DNA from: Saccharopolyspora indica
Lineage (GTDB): Bacteria; Actinomycetota; Actinomycetes; Mycobacteriales; Pseudonocardiaceae
DNA length: 64,000 nucleotides
NCBI RefSeq assembly: GCF_027853965.1
Contig: NZ_JAQGLB010000010.1
Location: forward strand, 245,792 to 309,791
Direction of reading: 5' to 3'
Below, one piece after another: positions 27,078-37,067 of this stretch. The translations under genes and the position numbers were made by a program. Each line of letters begins with the position of its first letter. Positions within the stretch are counted from its first letter, which is position 1. The notes under the pieces were generated by a model, which made no database searches, was not told the DNA's origin, and saw only the letters and a program-made list of their open reading frames with translations.

Positions 27078-28628
27078 GTGGCACCTCCGGCCGGGCAGAT
27101 CCGCCCAGGGCGTTATCTCGCGATCTTCACCTTGATCGTGGCCGCGTTGTACTCGCTGGTGTTCTTCACCGGCGACGGCAAGCCCTATCCGAAGCTCGGG
27201 ATCGACCTCCAGGGCGGCACCCGGGTGACGCTCACCGCGCGCACCCTGGACGGCCAGCCGCCCACCAACGAAGCCCTCAACCAGGCGCGGCAGATCATCG
27301 AGACCCGCGTCAACGGCATGGGCGTCAGCGGTTCCGAGGTCACCCGCGACGGCAGCAACCTGGTCATCACGGTGCCCGGCGAGGACGGCGAGGACGCCAA
27401 GCAGCTCGGGCAGACCGCGGAGCTGAACTTCCGCAAGGTCACCAGCGCGCTGCCCGCGCAGACGCCGCCCGCGGGCACCACGCCGCAGGCCGCGCACCAG
27501 CAGCAGCCCGGTGACCAGCAGCGCGAGATCGACGAGGCCAAGCGCACCCGGCAGAGCACCGACCCGAACGTGCAGATGCAGGCGTTGCAGGCGCTGAACT
27601 GCTCGGTCGACGACCCGCTGCGCGGCAACGACGACCCGAAGCTGCCGCTGGTCACCTGCGACCGCGAGGGCGAGTTCAAGTACGTCCTGGAGCCGGTGTT
27701 CCTGCCCGGCCGCGAGGTCGCCACCGCGCAGGCGGTGCCGCCGAACCAGCAGAACCCGGGCTGGACGGTCTCGCTGGACTTCAAGAGCGAGGGCGCCAAG
27801 ATCTGGGCCGACTTCACCTCCGCCAACGTCGGCCAGCAGGCCGCGTTCGTGCTGGACAGCGAGGTGGTCTCGGCACCGACGATCCAGGCCGCGCTGCTCG
27901 GCGGCAACGCGCAGATCACCGGCCAGTTCAACCAGCAGAGCGCGACCGACCTGGCCGACATCCTCAAGTACGGTTCGCTGCCGCTGGCCTTCGACCAGTC
28001 CGAGGCCGAGACGGTCTCCGCGACGCTCGGCGTGGCCTCCCTGGAGGCAGGCCTGTTCGCCGGTGGCATCGGCCTGCTGCTGGTCGCGGTGTACTGCCTG
28101 CTCTACTACCGGCTGCTGGGCATCCTGACGATCCTGTCGCTGGTGCTCTCCGGCGGCGTGGTCTACGGCGTGCTGGTCCTGCTGGGCCGCTGGGTCGGCT
28201 TCACCCTCGACCTGGCCGGTGTCGCCGGTTTCATCATCGCCATCGGCATCACCGCGGACTCGTTCATCGTGTTCTTCGAACGCCTCAAGGACGAGATCCG
28301 CGAGGGCCGCACGTTCCGGTCGTCCGTGCCGCGGGCCTGGACGCGGGCGCGGCGCACGATCCTGTCCGCCGACGCGGTCAGCTTCCTGGCCGCCGCGGTG
28401 CTCTACGTGCTGGCCGTCGGCCAGGTGAAGGGCTTCGCGTTCACCCTGGGCATGTCCACCGTGCTGGACCTCGTGGTGGTCTTCCTGGTCACCCACCCGC
28501 TGGTGGCGCTGGCCTCCAAGAGCAAGTTCCTGTCCAAGCCCTCGGTCTCCGGCCTGGGAGCGGTGCAGCGCGTCGGTAATCAGAACCGGGCTGCCCGCAA
28601 GGCCGCGACCACCGCCAAGGAGGCGTGA
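27078..28628 (+). CDS. secD: Protein translocase subunit SecD
   Basis: 516 residues from GTG 27078 (AGGAG 11 nt upstream); the frame extends further 5' but that part lacks membrane character. After the first membrane helix comes the D1 motif GIDLQGGTRV, a periplasmic P1 domain with a Gln/Pro-rich insert (~residues 130-165) typical of actinobacteria, then the C-terminal five-helix bundle with GFIIAIGITADSFIVFFERL. Proton-motive-force-driven component that helps release exported proteins. secF overlaps by 4 nt. Confidence 0.97.
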   Translation: MAPPAGQIRPGRYLAIFTLIVAALYSLVFFTGDGKPYPKLGIDLQGGTRVTLTARTLDGQPPTNEALNQARQIIETRVNGMGVSGSEVTRDGSNLVITVPGEDGEDAKQLGQTAELNFRKVTSALPAQTPPAGTTPQAAHQQQPGDQQREIDEAKRTRQSTDPNVQMQALQALNCSVDDPLRGNDDPKLPLVTCDREGEFKYVLEPVFLPGREVATAQAVPPNQQNPGWTVSLDFKSEGAKIWADFTSANVGQQAAFVLDSEVVSAPTIQAALLGGNAQITGQFNQQSATDLADILKYGSLPLAFDQSEAETVSATLGVASLEAGLFAGGIGLLLVAVYCLLYYRLLGILTILSLVLSGGVVYGVLVLLGRWVGFTLDLAGVAGFIIAIGITADSFIVFFERLKDEIREGRTFRSSVPRAWTRARRTILSADAVSFLAAAVLYVLAVGQVKGFAFTLGMSTVLDLVVVFLVTHPLVALASKSKFLSKPSVSGLGAVQRVGNQNRAARKAATTAKEA

Positions 28629-29800
28629 AGGTGACGACTCCAGGTACCGAAGGCACCCGCCGCCGCGAGAGCGTCTTCCACCGCCTCTACGTCGGGACCG
28701 GCGCCTTCGACATCGTCGGCAAGCGCGCCCGGTGGTACGTCTCGCTGGGCCTGCTGGTGCTGGTCTGCATCGGCTCGATCGGGTTCAAGGGCTTCAACCT
28801 CGGCATCGACTTCGAGGGCGGCACGAAGCTGCAGATGCCCGCGGTCGGCGCGCAGGGCCCGATCACCGACGGCCAGGTGCAGGACGCGTTCCGGGAAGCG
28901 GTGGGGCGCCCGGCGGAGACGGTGCAGATCGTCGGCACCGGCGCGAACCAGTCCATCCAGATCCGCACCGAGGCGCTCGACGTCGACGAGGTCGGCGCGG
29001 TCAAGCAGACGCTGTTCACCCAGCTCCAGCCGCTGGACGCCCAGGGGCAGCCGAGCGAGCAGGTGATCAGCGACAGCGCCGTCAGCGGCACCTGGGGCGG
29101 TGAGATCACCCAGCAGGCGCTGATCGCGCTCGGCGTGTTCCTGGTGCTGGTCACCGCGTTCCTGGCGTTCTACTTCGAGAAGTGGATGGCGGTGGCGGCG
29201 CTGGTCGCGCTGCTGCACGACGTCGTGGTCACGGCGGGCATCTACTCGCTGATCGGCTTCGAGGTCACGCCCAGCACGGTGATCGGTCTGCTGACCATCC
29301 TCGGCTTCTCGCTCTACGACACCGTGGTGGTCTTCGACAAGGTCAAGGAGAACACCCGCGGTCTGCTCGGGCTGACCCGCCGCACCTACCCGGAGGCGGC
29401 GAACCTGGCGGTCAACCAGACGCTGATGCGCTCCATCAACACCTCGGTCATCGCGCTGCTGCCGGTGGCCGGGCTGCTGGTGGTCGGCGCCGGGATGCTC
29501 GGCGTCGGCATGCTGCGCGACCTGGCGCTGGTCCAGCTGATCGGCATGACCGCCGGTGTCATCTCGTCGATCTTCCTGGCCTCGCCGCTGCTGGTGGACC
29601 TCAAGATGCGCGAGCCGAAGTACCGCGAGCACGAGGTCAAGGTGCGGCAGCGCCGCGAGCGCGCCGCGGCCAAGGCCGCCGGCGAGGACGTGCCGGAGGA
29701 AGCCCCCAAGCAGGCCGTCTCGGCCGGTGCGGGCGCTTCCCGGCGGCCGAGCCGCCCGGCGGGCAAGTCCGGTCGTCCCACCGGGAAGCGGCGCCGATGA
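28625..29800 (+). CDS. secF: Protein translocase subunit SecF
   Basis: 391 residues from GTG 28625, overlapping secD. It has the first helix, GIDFEGGTKLQ, the membrane bundle with LTILGFSLYDTVVVFDKV, and a long basic C-terminal tail ending in KRRR. It pairs with SecD. An alternative start is GTG 28631. The apt start overlaps the stop (ATGA). Confidence 0.97.
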   Translation: MKVTTPGTEGTRRRESVFHRLYVGTGAFDIVGKRARWYVSLGLLVLVCIGSIGFKGFNLGIDFEGGTKLQMPAVGAQGPITDGQVQDAFREAVGRPAETVQIVGTGANQSIQIRTEALDVDEVGAVKQTLFTQLQPLDAQGQPSEQVISDSAVSGTWGGEITQQALIALGVFLVLVTAFLAFYFEKWMAVAALVALLHDVVVTAGIYSLIGFEVTPSTVIGLLTILGFSLYDTVVVFDKVKENTRGLLGLTRRTYPEAANLAVNQTLMRSINTSVIALLPVAGLLVVGAGMLGVGMLRDLALVQLIGMTAGVISSIFLASPLLVDLKMREPKYREHEVKVRQRRERAAAKAAGEDVPEEAPKQAVSAGAGASRRPSRPAGKSGRPTGKRRR

Positions 29801-30351
29801 CGGAGCAGGTGGCGGTCCAGGTCACCGACGAGTCCGACCTGGACCTGCGGCGCGCTGCCGCGCTGATCCGCGAGGTGCCCGACTTCCCGGAGCCGGGCGT
29901 GCTGTTCCGCGACATCAGCCCGATGCTGGCCGACGGCGCCGGGCTGCGGTCGGTGGTCTCGGCGCTGGGCCGGGACTGCGAGTTCGACGTGGTCGCCGGG
30001 GTGGAGGCGCGCGGGTTCCTGGTGGGAGCGGCGGTCGCGCAGGCCTTCGGCACCGGTGTGATCGGGCTGCGCAAGCCCGGCAAGCTGCCGGTCGTCGCCG
30101 ACCGCGTGGACTACGCGCTGGAGTACGGCCGGGCCACCCTGGAACTGCCCGCGGACACGCTCCGGCCGGGGCAGCGCGTGCTGATCGTGGACGACGTGCT
30201 CGCCACCGGCGGCACGCTCGGCGCGGCCTGCCGGCTGGTGCGGCAGGCGGGCGCGGAGGTCGCGGCCGCCGCGGTGGTGCTGGAGCTCACCGCGCTGGAG
30301 GGCCGCGACAAGCTCATGGGTGAGGAAGTCCGGGCTCTCCTGCAAGCCTGA
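29797..30351 (+). CDS. apt: Adenine phosphoribosyltransferase
   Basis: 184 residues. The PRPP-binding motif VLIVDDVLATGGT and the family segments PDFPEPGVLFRDISPML and GVEARGFLVGAAVA are clear. It salvages adenine to AMP. The coupling secF-apt-relA is conserved in actinobacteria. The relA gene follows after a 251-nt gap, so apt probably ends this translationally coupled run. Confidence 0.97.
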   Translation: MTEQVAVQVTDESDLDLRRAAALIREVPDFPEPGVLFRDISPMLADGAGLRSVVSALGRDCEFDVVAGVEARGFLVGAAVAQAFGTGVIGLRKPGKLPVVADRVDYALEYGRATLELPADTLRPGQRVLIVDDVLATGGTLGAACRLVRQAGAEVAAAAVVLELTALEGRDKLMGEEVRALLQA

Positions 30352-30602
30352 CCCGACACCCGAGGCGGTGGGGGACTCGCAACTCCGAGGGCAAACCGGC
30401 GCGCCGTTTTCGCTGAAAATCGCGCCACGGTCACCTGATCTGGTGATCAGCCGGGGTGAAGTCGCCCGGTCGATCGACTGCACCAGGTGACCGCTGGGCG
30501 TATCACAACCGCACCAGGGAAGGTGCGTAGCCCCGATGGCGTTATTCTCAGTGTCCGGGTCCCCGGACCTGGGAATGCAACACCTGATCCCGGGAGCGTG
30601 CG

Positions 30603-32921
30603 GTGAGCCAACACGTCGAATCTCCTGCGTCGGCAGCCGAGCCGGTTGCCGAGCCGCGACCGGCGTCGGCCACCCGCCGCGTCCGCGCCAGGCTGGCGCG
30701 GAAGATCACCGCGCAGCGCGCCGCCCAGGTCAAGCAGGTGCTGGAACCGCTGGCCACCGTGCACCGCGAGCTGCACCCGCAGGCCGACCTCGGGCTGCTG
30801 CAGCGGGCCTACGACGTGGCCGAGGCCAAGCACCGCACCCAGAAGCGCAAGTCCGGCGATCCGTACATCACGCACCCGCTGGCGGTCGCCACCATCCTCG
30901 CCGAGCTGGGCATGGACACCACCACGCTGGTGGCGGGCCTGCTGCACGACACCGTCGAGGACACCGACTACTCGCTGGACAAGCTCGCCGCCGACTTCGG
31001 CGACGAGGTCGCGCACCTGGTCGACGGCGTCACCAAGCTGGACAAGGTCAAGCTGGGCGCGGCGGCGGAGGCCGAGACCATCCGCAAGATGATCATCGCG
31101 ATGGCCCGCGACCCGCGAGTGCTGGTGATCAAGCTCTCCGACCGGCTGCACAACATGCGCACCATGCGCTTCCTGCCGCCGGAGAAGCAGGCCCGCAAGG
31201 CCCGCGAGACCCTCGAGGTGCTCGCCCCGCTGGCCCACCGGCTGGGCATGGCGACGATCAAGTGGGAGCTGGAGGACCTGGCCTTCGCCATCCTGCAGCC
31301 GAAGAAGTACGACGAGATCGTGCGCCTGGTCGCCAACCGCGCGCCCTCCCGCGACACCTACCTGCGCACCGTGATCGACGAGCTGTCGCACCAGCTCGAC
31401 ACCGCCCGGCTGGCCGCGAAGGTCGAGGGCCGCCCGAAGCACTACTACTCGATCCACCAGAAGATGATCGTCCGCGGTCGCGACTTCGACGACATCCACG
31501 ACCTGGTGGGCGTGCGGATACTGGTCGACGAGGTCCGCGACTGCTACGCGGCGATGGGCGTGGTGCACGCGCTGTGGCAGCCGATGCCGGGCCGGTTCAA
31601 GGACTACATCGCCCAGCCCCGCTTCGGCGTGTACCAGTCGCTGCACACCACGGTGATCGGCCCCGAGGGCAAGCCGCTGGAGGTGCAGATCCGCACCCAC
31701 GAGATGCACCGCACCGCCGAGTACGGCATCGCGGCGCACTGGCGGTACAAGGAGGCCAAGGGCCGCAACGGCAGCGGCGGCCAGGCGGCCGTCGAGGTCG
31801 ACGAGATGGCGTGGATGCGGCAGCTGCTCGACTGGCAGCGGGAGGCCGCCGATCCGGGCGAGTTCCTGGAGTCGCTGCGCTACGACCTGGCGACCAGGGA
31901 GATCTTCGTCTTCACGCCCAAGGGCGACGTGATCACGCTGCCGTCGGGCTCGACGCCGGTGGACTTCGCCTACGCGGTGCACACCGAGGTCGGGCACCGC
32001 TGCATCGGCGCGCGCGTCAACGGCCGGCTGGTGGCCCTGGAGCGCAAGCTGGAGAACGGCGAGGTCGTCGAGATCTTCACCTCCAAGGCGGAGGGCTCGG
32101 GCCCGAGCCGGGACTGGCTGTCCTTCGTGGCCTCGCCGCGGGCCAAGGCCAAGATCAAGCAGTGGTTCGCCAAGGAGCGCCGGGAAGAGGCGATCGAGTC
32201 CGGCAAGGAGCTGATCGCCAAGGAGATCCGCCGCCTCGGCCTGCCGGTCCAGCGCCTGGTCTCCGCGGAGACCCTCGGCGCCGTGGCCCGCGAGCTGCAC
32301 TACGTCGACGTCACGGCGCTGTACGCGGCGGTGGGGGAGAAGCAGCTCTCCGCGCAGCACCTGGTGCAGCGGCTGGTGGCGTTCATCGGCGGCCCGGAGC
32401 AGGCGGCGGACGAGATCGCGGAGCGGTCGACGCCGTCGACGCTGCGCGGCAAGCGCCGCAGCAGCGGCGACTCGGGCGTGGTGGTCAAGGACGCCGGCGA
32501 CGTGTGGGCGAAGCTGGCGCGCTGCTGCACGCCGGTGCCCGGCGACGAGATCCTGGGCTTCGTGACCCGCGGCGGCTGGGTCAGCGTGCACCGCACGGAC
32601 TGCACCAACGCCGACGACCTGCGCCGGACGCCGGAGCGGCTGGTCGACGTGTACTGGGCGCCGTCGGCGTCCTCGGTGTTCCTGGTGGCGATCCAGGTGG
32701 AGGCCCTGGACCGGCACCGCCTGCTCTCCGACGTCACCAAGGTGCTGGCCGACGAGCGGGTGAACATCCTGTCGGCCTCGGTGACGACCTCGAAGGACCG
32801 GGTGGCGGTCAGCCGCTTCTCCTTCGAGATGGGCGACCCGAAGCACCTGGGCCACGTCCTCAAGGCGGTCCGCAACATCGAAGGCGTCTACGACGTCTAC
32901 CGCGTCACCTCCGCCGCCTGA
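30603..32921 (+). CDS. relA: Bifunctional (p)ppGpp synthetase/hydrolase
   Basis: 772 residues from GTG 30603 (GGGAG 7 nt upstream). The HD hydrolase domain has LLHDTVEDT (His115-Asp116), the synthetase domain has YYSIHQKM near 280 and [11 protein letters not shown], the TGS domain starts near 434 ([16 protein letters not shown]), and a C-terminal ACT domain occupies the last ~80 residues. Both catalytic domains look intact, so it should both make and degrade (p)ppGpp in the stringent response. Confidence 0.98.
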   Translation: MSQHVESPASAAEPVAEPRPASATRRVRARLARKITAQRAAQVKQVLEPLATVHRELHPQADLGLLQRAYDVAEAKHRTQKRKSGDPYITHPLAVATILAELGMDTTTLVAGLLHDTVEDTDYSLDKLAADFGDEVAHLVDGVTKLDKVKLGAAAEAETIRKMIIAMARDPRVLVIKLSDRLHNMRTMRFLPPEKQARKARETLEVLAPLAHRLGMATIKWELEDLAFAILQPKKYDEIVRLVANRAPSRDTYLRTVIDELSHQLDTARLAAKVEGRPKHYYSIHQKMIVRGRDFDDIHDLVGVRILVDEVRDCYAAMGVVHALWQPMPGRFKDYIAQPRFGVYQSLHTTVIGPEGKPLEVQIRTHEMHRTAEYGIAAHWRYKEAKGRNGSGGQAAVEVDEMAWMRQLLDWQREAADPGEFLESLRYDLATREIFVFTPKGDVITLPSGSTPVDFAYAVHTEVGHRCIGARVNGRLVALERKLENGEVVEIFTSKAEGSGPSRDWLSFVASPRAKAKIKQWFAKERREEAIESGKELIAKEIRRLGLPVQRLVSAETLGAVARELHYVDVTALYAAVGEKQLSAQHLVQRLVAFIGGPEQAADEIAERSTPSTLRGKRRSSGDSGVVVKDAGDVWAKLARCCTPVPGDEILGFVTRGGWVSVHRTDCTNADDLRRTPERLVDVYWAPSASSVFLVAIQVEALDRHRLLSDVTKVLADERVNILSASVTTSKDRVAVSRFSFEMGDPKHLGHVLKAVRNIEGVYDVYRVTSAA

Positions 32922-33037
32922 GTCCTCTGGACGCCGTCGCCACCACCAGCCCGGTCACGTGACCGTCTCGGCCCGCCCGCTGCGACGCGCACCCTCCTGA
33001 CCACGCCCACGGCCGTCCCGGTGGTGCCGAGCTTCGT

Positions 33038-33110
33038 CGATTTCGCTTGAAATTGGCGGCCTCGCCACCGCGGGATTCGTCGATAACGCTGCCAATTTCA
33101 GGCGAAATCG
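33038..33110. terminator. Long hairpin with AT-rich 20-bp arms (TTTC-N4-GAAA family)
   Basis: Arms cgatttcgcttgaaattggc (33038-33057) and gccaatttcaggcgaaatcg (33091-33110) pair with one mismatch across a 33-nt loop. Each arm itself contains a TTTC-N4-GAAA dyad. It lies ~115 nt after relA. Confidence 0.7.
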
Positions 33111-33244
33111 CTACCCCCGCACCACCTACCGCTTTGAACCCAAACCCGGCCACGCCCTCAACAGCCCGTCACCACCCCAACCCGGCCGCACCATCACCGC
33201 GGATCACCAGGTACCGCGCTCTCGACGCCCAGGAAGCATGCGAA

Positions 33245-33270
33245 AGGGCGCGACCCGGAGGCCGCGCCCT
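33245..33270 (-). terminator. Intrinsic terminator of the cyclophilin gene
   Basis: On the minus strand, 8-bp GC arms (agggcgcg/cgcgccct) with a 10-nt loop are followed by TTTC, 18 nt after the cyclophilin stop. Confidence 0.7.
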
Positions 33271-33287
33271 CATCGCATCCGAGCCGG

Positions 33288-34127
33288 TCAGGCCTTGATC
33301 TCGACCTTCTCGAAGTTGACCTGCTTGTTCGGCTTGCCGCCGCCCGGCGACGGCTCGTAAGCGCCGTCGTCACCGGCGCGGGCGACGTCGTCGATGACCT
33401 TCAGGCCTTCTTCGGTGATCGTGCCGAACACCGTGTAGTCCGGGGACAGCGGTGCTTCGCCGAAGACCATGAAGAACTGGCTGCCGTTGGTGTTCGGGCC
33501 GGAATTGGCCATCGCCAGGTAGCCGCGCCCGTACTGCAGCTCGGGGAAGGTCTCGTCGTCGAAGGCGTAGCCCGGGCCGCCGCTGCCGGAGCCGGACGGG
33601 TCACCGCACTGCAGCATCTGCAGGCCGGTGGTGCCGATCCGGTGGCACGAGGTGCCGTCGTAGAAGCCCTGCTGGGCCAGGCTGACGAAGCTGTTGACGG
33701 TGCACGGCGCCAGCGACCGGTCCAGGGTCAGCGGGATCGCGCCCTGGTTGGTGTTGATGGTCGCCTGCACGGTGCCGTTCGAGGACACCTGGCCGTTGGC
33801 CGGCGGGTTCACCGGCTTGCTGGCCGGCTCGCCGTTGGGCTTGTACTCGCAGGAGACCGGGTCCGCCAGCGGCGTCGGCCGCTTGGGCGCGGGCGCGAGC
33901 TCGGTGGGGATCTGGATCTCCGGCTGCGCCTGCGGCGGTATCTCCTGCTGGGCGGTGTCGTCACTGGTGCGGGTGAAGTAGAAGACGCCCACCACGACCG
34001 CGATGACCACGACGATCGTCGCGCCGATGGTGATCGTCCGGCGTCGCTTGGCCTGCACGGCCCTCCGCTCCAGCTGGCGTTCGAGCTTCCGCTTGGCCGC
34101 CTGGCGACGTTGCTCGTTGCTGGGCAC
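33288..34127 (-). CDS. ppiB: Membrane-anchored cyclophilin-type peptidyl-prolyl isomerase
   Basis: 279 residues from GTG 34127 (GGGAGGGAG just upstream). A basic N-terminus precedes one membrane helix (TITIGATIVVVIAVVVGVFY), then a Pro-rich linker and an extracytoplasmic cyclophilin domain with GFYDGTSCHRI, NTNGSQFFMVFGEAPL and DYTVFGTI. It should catalyse proline isomerisation in exported proteins. The position opposite relA corresponds to M. tuberculosis Rv2582, but here the gene is on the opposite strand to relA. Confidence 0.94.
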   Translation of the reverse strand: MPSNEQRRQAAKRKLERQLERRAVQAKRRRTITIGATIVVVIAVVVGVFYFTRTSDDTAQQEIPPQAQPEIQIPTELAPAPKRPTPLADPVSCEYKPNGEPASKPVNPPANGQVSSNGTVQATINTNQGAIPLTLDRSLAPCTVNSFVSLAQQGFYDGTSCHRIGTTGLQMLQCGDPSGSGSGGPGYAFDDETFPELQYGRGYLAMANSGPNTNGSQFFMVFGEAPLSPDYTVFGTITEEGLKVIDDVARAGDDGAYEPSPGGGKPNKQVNFEKVEIKA

Positions 34128-34347
34128 CTGCTCCCTCCCCGGATTCGGTGAACATGATGTTGTCCGGGGAGTTTATGGGGTGCCCTCACGGCACTTCCTG
34201 AGAGCCCGGCGGCGAATCGCTCAGGTTCGGCCGGGCGACCACGAGCAACGCCCGCCCGGCACGCGGGAGGCGCACGCGGCCGGGACGATAATCTGGGGTC
34301 AGCCGACCCGCGCCGTCGGGTGTCGCCGCAACGAAAGGTCGCTCTTC

Positions 34348-35031
34348 GTGCTTGTCCTCGGGTTCCCGGTAGGACCGCTGCAGGCGAACTGCTACGTGCT
34401 CGCGCGCGGGGAGGGCGAACCCTGCGTCGTGGTGGACCCCGGCCAGGACGCCGCGGAGCCGCTGCGCGCCCAGCTGGCCGAGCGCCGGCTCACCCCGGCC
34501 GCGGTGCTGCTCACCCACGGCCACTTCGACCACGTCTTCTCCGCCGGTGAGATCTGCGCCGAGCACGGAATCCCGGCGCACGTCCACCCGGCGGACCGGC
34601 ACATGCTCACCGATCCCGGCTCCGCGCTCGGCCCGGCCGGGCGGCAGCTGTTCGGCGACGGCCTGGTGATGGACGCGCCCACCGACGTCCGCGAGATCGC
34701 CGGCGGCGACGTGCTGGAGCTGGCCGGGCTGCGCTTCGAGGTCACGCACACGCCGGGCCATACCGGCGGGTCGGTGCTGTTCGGCGTCAAGACCGAGGAG
34801 GGCGGGCAGCTGCTGCTGTCCGGCGACACCCTCTTCGCGGGCGCCATCGGACGCACCGATCTGCCCGGCGGTGACCACGGCCAGATGCTCGAGTCGCTGA
34901 GCACCGAGGTGCTGCCGCTGGACGACGACGTCGTCGTGCTGCCGGGCCACGGACCGACCACCACCATCGGGCGCGAGCGCGCGGGCAACCCGTTCCTGCA
35001 GGGCCTGCCCGCTTCCGACGCCATCTCCTGA
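34348..35031 (+). CDS. MBL-fold metal-dependent hydrolase (glyoxalase II-like)
   Basis: 227 residues from GTG 34348 (AAAGG 9 nt upstream). The metal site HGHFDH is in LTHGHFDHVF; further ligands are in THTPGHTGG, SGDTLF and LPGHGP. The family includes hydroxyacylglutathione hydrolase-like enzymes; in glutathione-free actinomycetes the natural thioester is probably mycothiol- or other thiol-based (inference). It precedes hisS by 22 nt, as in M. tuberculosis Rv2581c. Confidence 0.93.
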   Translation: MLVLGFPVGPLQANCYVLARGEGEPCVVVDPGQDAAEPLRAQLAERRLTPAAVLLTHGHFDHVFSAGEICAEHGIPAHVHPADRHMLTDPGSALGPAGRQLFGDGLVMDAPTDVREIAGGDVLELAGLRFEVTHTPGHTGGSVLFGVKTEEGGQLLLSGDTLFAGAIGRTDLPGGDHGQMLESLSTEVLPLDDDVVVLPGHGPTTTIGRERAGNPFLQGLPASDAIS

Positions 35032-35053
35032 CGAGGACTGAGAACCCCCACCC

Positions 35054-36322
35054 ATGAGCACGTTCAACGCACCCAAGGGCATCCCCGAGTACTACCCGCC
35101 GGAATCGGCCGACTTCCTGGCGGTCCGCGACACCCTGGCCGACGCCGCCCGCCGCGCCGGCTACGGCTACATCGAGCTGCCGCTGTTCGAGGAGACCTCC
35201 CTGTTCGCCCGCGGCGTCGGCGAGTCCACCGACGTCGTGAGCAAGGAGATGTACACCTTCGCCGACCGCGGCGGCCGGTCGGTGACGCTGCGGCCGGAGG
35301 GCACCGCGGGCGTGACCCGCGCGGTCATCGAGCACGGCCTGGACCGCGGCCAGCTGCCGGTGAAGCTGTACTACAGCGGCGCGTTCTTCCGCTACGAGCG
35401 GCCGCAGGCCGGGCGCTACCGGCAGCTGCAGCAGCTCGGCGTCGAGGCGATCGGCGTCGACGACCCGGCGCTGGACGCCGAGATCATCGCGATCGCCGAC
35501 GAGGGCTACCGGCGGCTGGGCCTGACCGGTCACCGCATCGAGATCACCTCGCTGGGCGACAACACCTGCCGCCCGGCCTACCGCGCCAAGCTGCAGGAGT
35601 TCCTCAGCGGCCTGCCGCTGGACGAGGACACCCGCCGCCGCGCCGAGCTCAACCCGCTGCGGGTGCTCGACGACAAGCGGCCCGAGGTGCGGGAGATGGT
35701 CGCCGACGCGCCGCTGATGGTCGACCACCTCTCGGCCGAGTCCAAGGAGCACTACGAGCAGGTCAAGGCGCACCTGATCGACCTGGGCGTGCAGTTCGCG
35801 GAGAACCCGCGCCTGGTGCGCGGTCTGGACTACTACACGAAGACGACCTTCGAGTTCGTGCACGACGGGCTCGGCGCGCAGTCCGGCATCGGTGGCGGCG
35901 GCCGCTACGACGGCCTGATGGCCGAGCTCGGCGGTCAGGAGCTGTCCGGCGTCGGCTTCGGCCTCGGCGTGGACCGCACGCTGCTGGCCTGCCGCGCCGA
36001 GGGCCTCTCGGTCGGCGACCCGGCGCGCTGCGACGTCTACTGCGTGCCGATGGGCGAGACGGCCAAGCGCAAGCTGGTCGCGGCCGCGGGCGGCCTCCGG
36101 GCGGCCGGTGTCCGGGTCGACGTCGCCTACGGCGGCAAGGGCCTCAAGGGCGCGATGAAGGCCGCCGACCGCTCCGGTGCGCGGTTCGCGCTGGTGCTCG
36201 GCGAGCGCGACATCGAATCCGGGACCGCGCAGCTCAAGGAACTGGCCAGCGGGGAGCAGCGCGCGGTGGCGCTGGAGAACCTGGTGGACGAGGTGCGCGC
36301 GGCCGTGGAGTCGCCCAGATGA
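35054..36322 (+). CDS. hisS: Histidyl-tRNA synthetase
   Basis: 422 residues. It opens with the family-typical [10 protein letters not shown] and has class II motif 2 ([19 protein letters not shown]), the histidine-specific [15 protein letters not shown], motif 3 ([14 protein letters not shown]) and the C-terminal anticodon-binding domain. It charges tRNA-His. The next gene starts inside the stop codon (ATGA). Confidence 0.98.
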   Translation: MSTFNAPKGIPEYYPPESADFLAVRDTLADAARRAGYGYIELPLFEETSLFARGVGESTDVVSKEMYTFADRGGRSVTLRPEGTAGVTRAVIEHGLDRGQLPVKLYYSGAFFRYERPQAGRYRQLQQLGVEAIGVDDPALDAEIIAIADEGYRRLGLTGHRIEITSLGDNTCRPAYRAKLQEFLSGLPLDEDTRRRAELNPLRVLDDKRPEVREMVADAPLMVDHLSAESKEHYEQVKAHLIDLGVQFAENPRLVRGLDYYTKTTFEFVHDGLGAQSGIGGGGRYDGLMAELGGQELSGVGFGLGVDRTLLACRAEGLSVGDPARCDVYCVPMGETAKRKLVAAAGGLRAAGVRVDVAYGGKGLKGAMKAADRSGARFALVLGERDIESGTAQLKELASGEQRAVALENLVDEVRAAVESPR

Positions 36323-36957
36323 GCGAAGCCGAGTCCCTCTCGCTCGACCTCCTGGACCGCAAGACGGTCCGGGCCAGGGCCCGCAACATCATGATCGCGG
36401 CCGTCCTCGTGGCGGCCGCGTTCGGCGGCATCGTGGGCCTGTTCGCGGGTGGCCAGGGGTTCGCCATCGCCGCGGCGATCGTGGCGGTCCCGCTGCTGCT
36501 GCTGGCCCTGGTCGAATCCCGCAAGACCCTGTCGCTGCGCGACGGCCAGGTGATCGCCCGCGCGCTGGGCACCCGGGTGGTGTCGCTGCGGGAGGCCGAC
36601 CGGCTCGAACTGTTCATCACCGACGTGCGCGGCGCGCGCACGGTGAACCTGCTGGTGGGCGGGCCCCCGAAGGGCAAGGCGATCAGCATCTCGCTGGCGA
36701 TGTACGCCGGGACCGGCGGCCGCGAGCTGGGCATCTACGCGCTGCGGCGGCTGGCGGACACGCTGGCCAGCAACGCCGACACCCGCGCCTTGGTGCTCTC
36801 GCAGCTGATCGTCGAGCAGCTGCGCGCGGAAGCCCGCGGTGACGCGGCCCCGCAGCGTCCGCTGTACGTGCTGGCGTCGGCGGCCCCGCAGGGCCGCGTG
36901 GCGCAGCGCCTCAACCCCGACGCGGTGTCGAAGTTCGTCGCGGAGCTCGGCCGCTGA
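36319..36957 (+). CDS. Conserved hypothetical protein with two membrane helices
   Basis: 212 residues. Two adjacent hydrophobic segments ([20 protein letters not shown] and [18 protein letters not shown]) are followed by a ~140-residue soluble part rich in beta strands ([20 protein letters not shown]) resembling a small PH-like domain. I do not recognise a named family. It is translationally coupled to hisS, and a strong hairpin 80 nt downstream ends the unit. Confidence 0.8.
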   Translation: MSEAESLSLDLLDRKTVRARARNIMIAAVLVAAAFGGIVGLFAGGQGFAIAAAIVAVPLLLLALVESRKTLSLRDGQVIARALGTRVVSLREADRLELFITDVRGARTVNLLVGGPPKGKAISISLAMYAGTGGRELGIYALRRLADTLASNADTRALVLSQLIVEQLRAEARGDAAPQRPLYVLASAAPQGRVAQRLNPDAVSKFVAELGR

Positions 36958-37036
36958 GAGCTTGTTGGTGGTTGCGCTGCTCGGGTGGTCGCTTGGCGGA
37001 ACCCGCTTACGAGGCGCCGACAGGCTCTGACTGAAA

Positions 37037-37067
37037 CGCCGTCCCGGGATCACACCCCGGGACGGCG
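37037..37067. terminator. Bidirectional terminator overlapping a stop codon
   Basis: Perfect 12-bp arms (cgccgtcccggg / cccgggacggcg) with a 7-nt loop. The hairpin covers the stop codon and last residues of the minus-strand YibE/F gene and also ends the plus-strand hisS unit. Confidence 0.75.

Larger units (their letters stand above)
32922..33287. other. Convergent intergenic region relA/ppi
   Basis: 366 nt without a supportable gene. It contains two hairpins, one AT-rich (33038-33110) and one GC-rich (33245-33270), and a Pro-rich-coding-like but unsupported open stretch between them. Confidence 0.5.

Noticed and set aside
26845..27135. Possible arrest-peptide ORF upstream of secD
   Set aside because: Sec-monitoring arrest peptides of actinobacteria carry RAPP-type motifs and a targeting segment; this frame has only RAPE, no hydrophobic segment, and overlaps the secD start out of frame.
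36958..37036. tRNA-like or repeat-element remnant after the hisS unit
   Set aside because: It contains GCGGAACC, as in the ruvB-flanking element, but neither end sequence is complete and no cloverleaf can be folded by eye.
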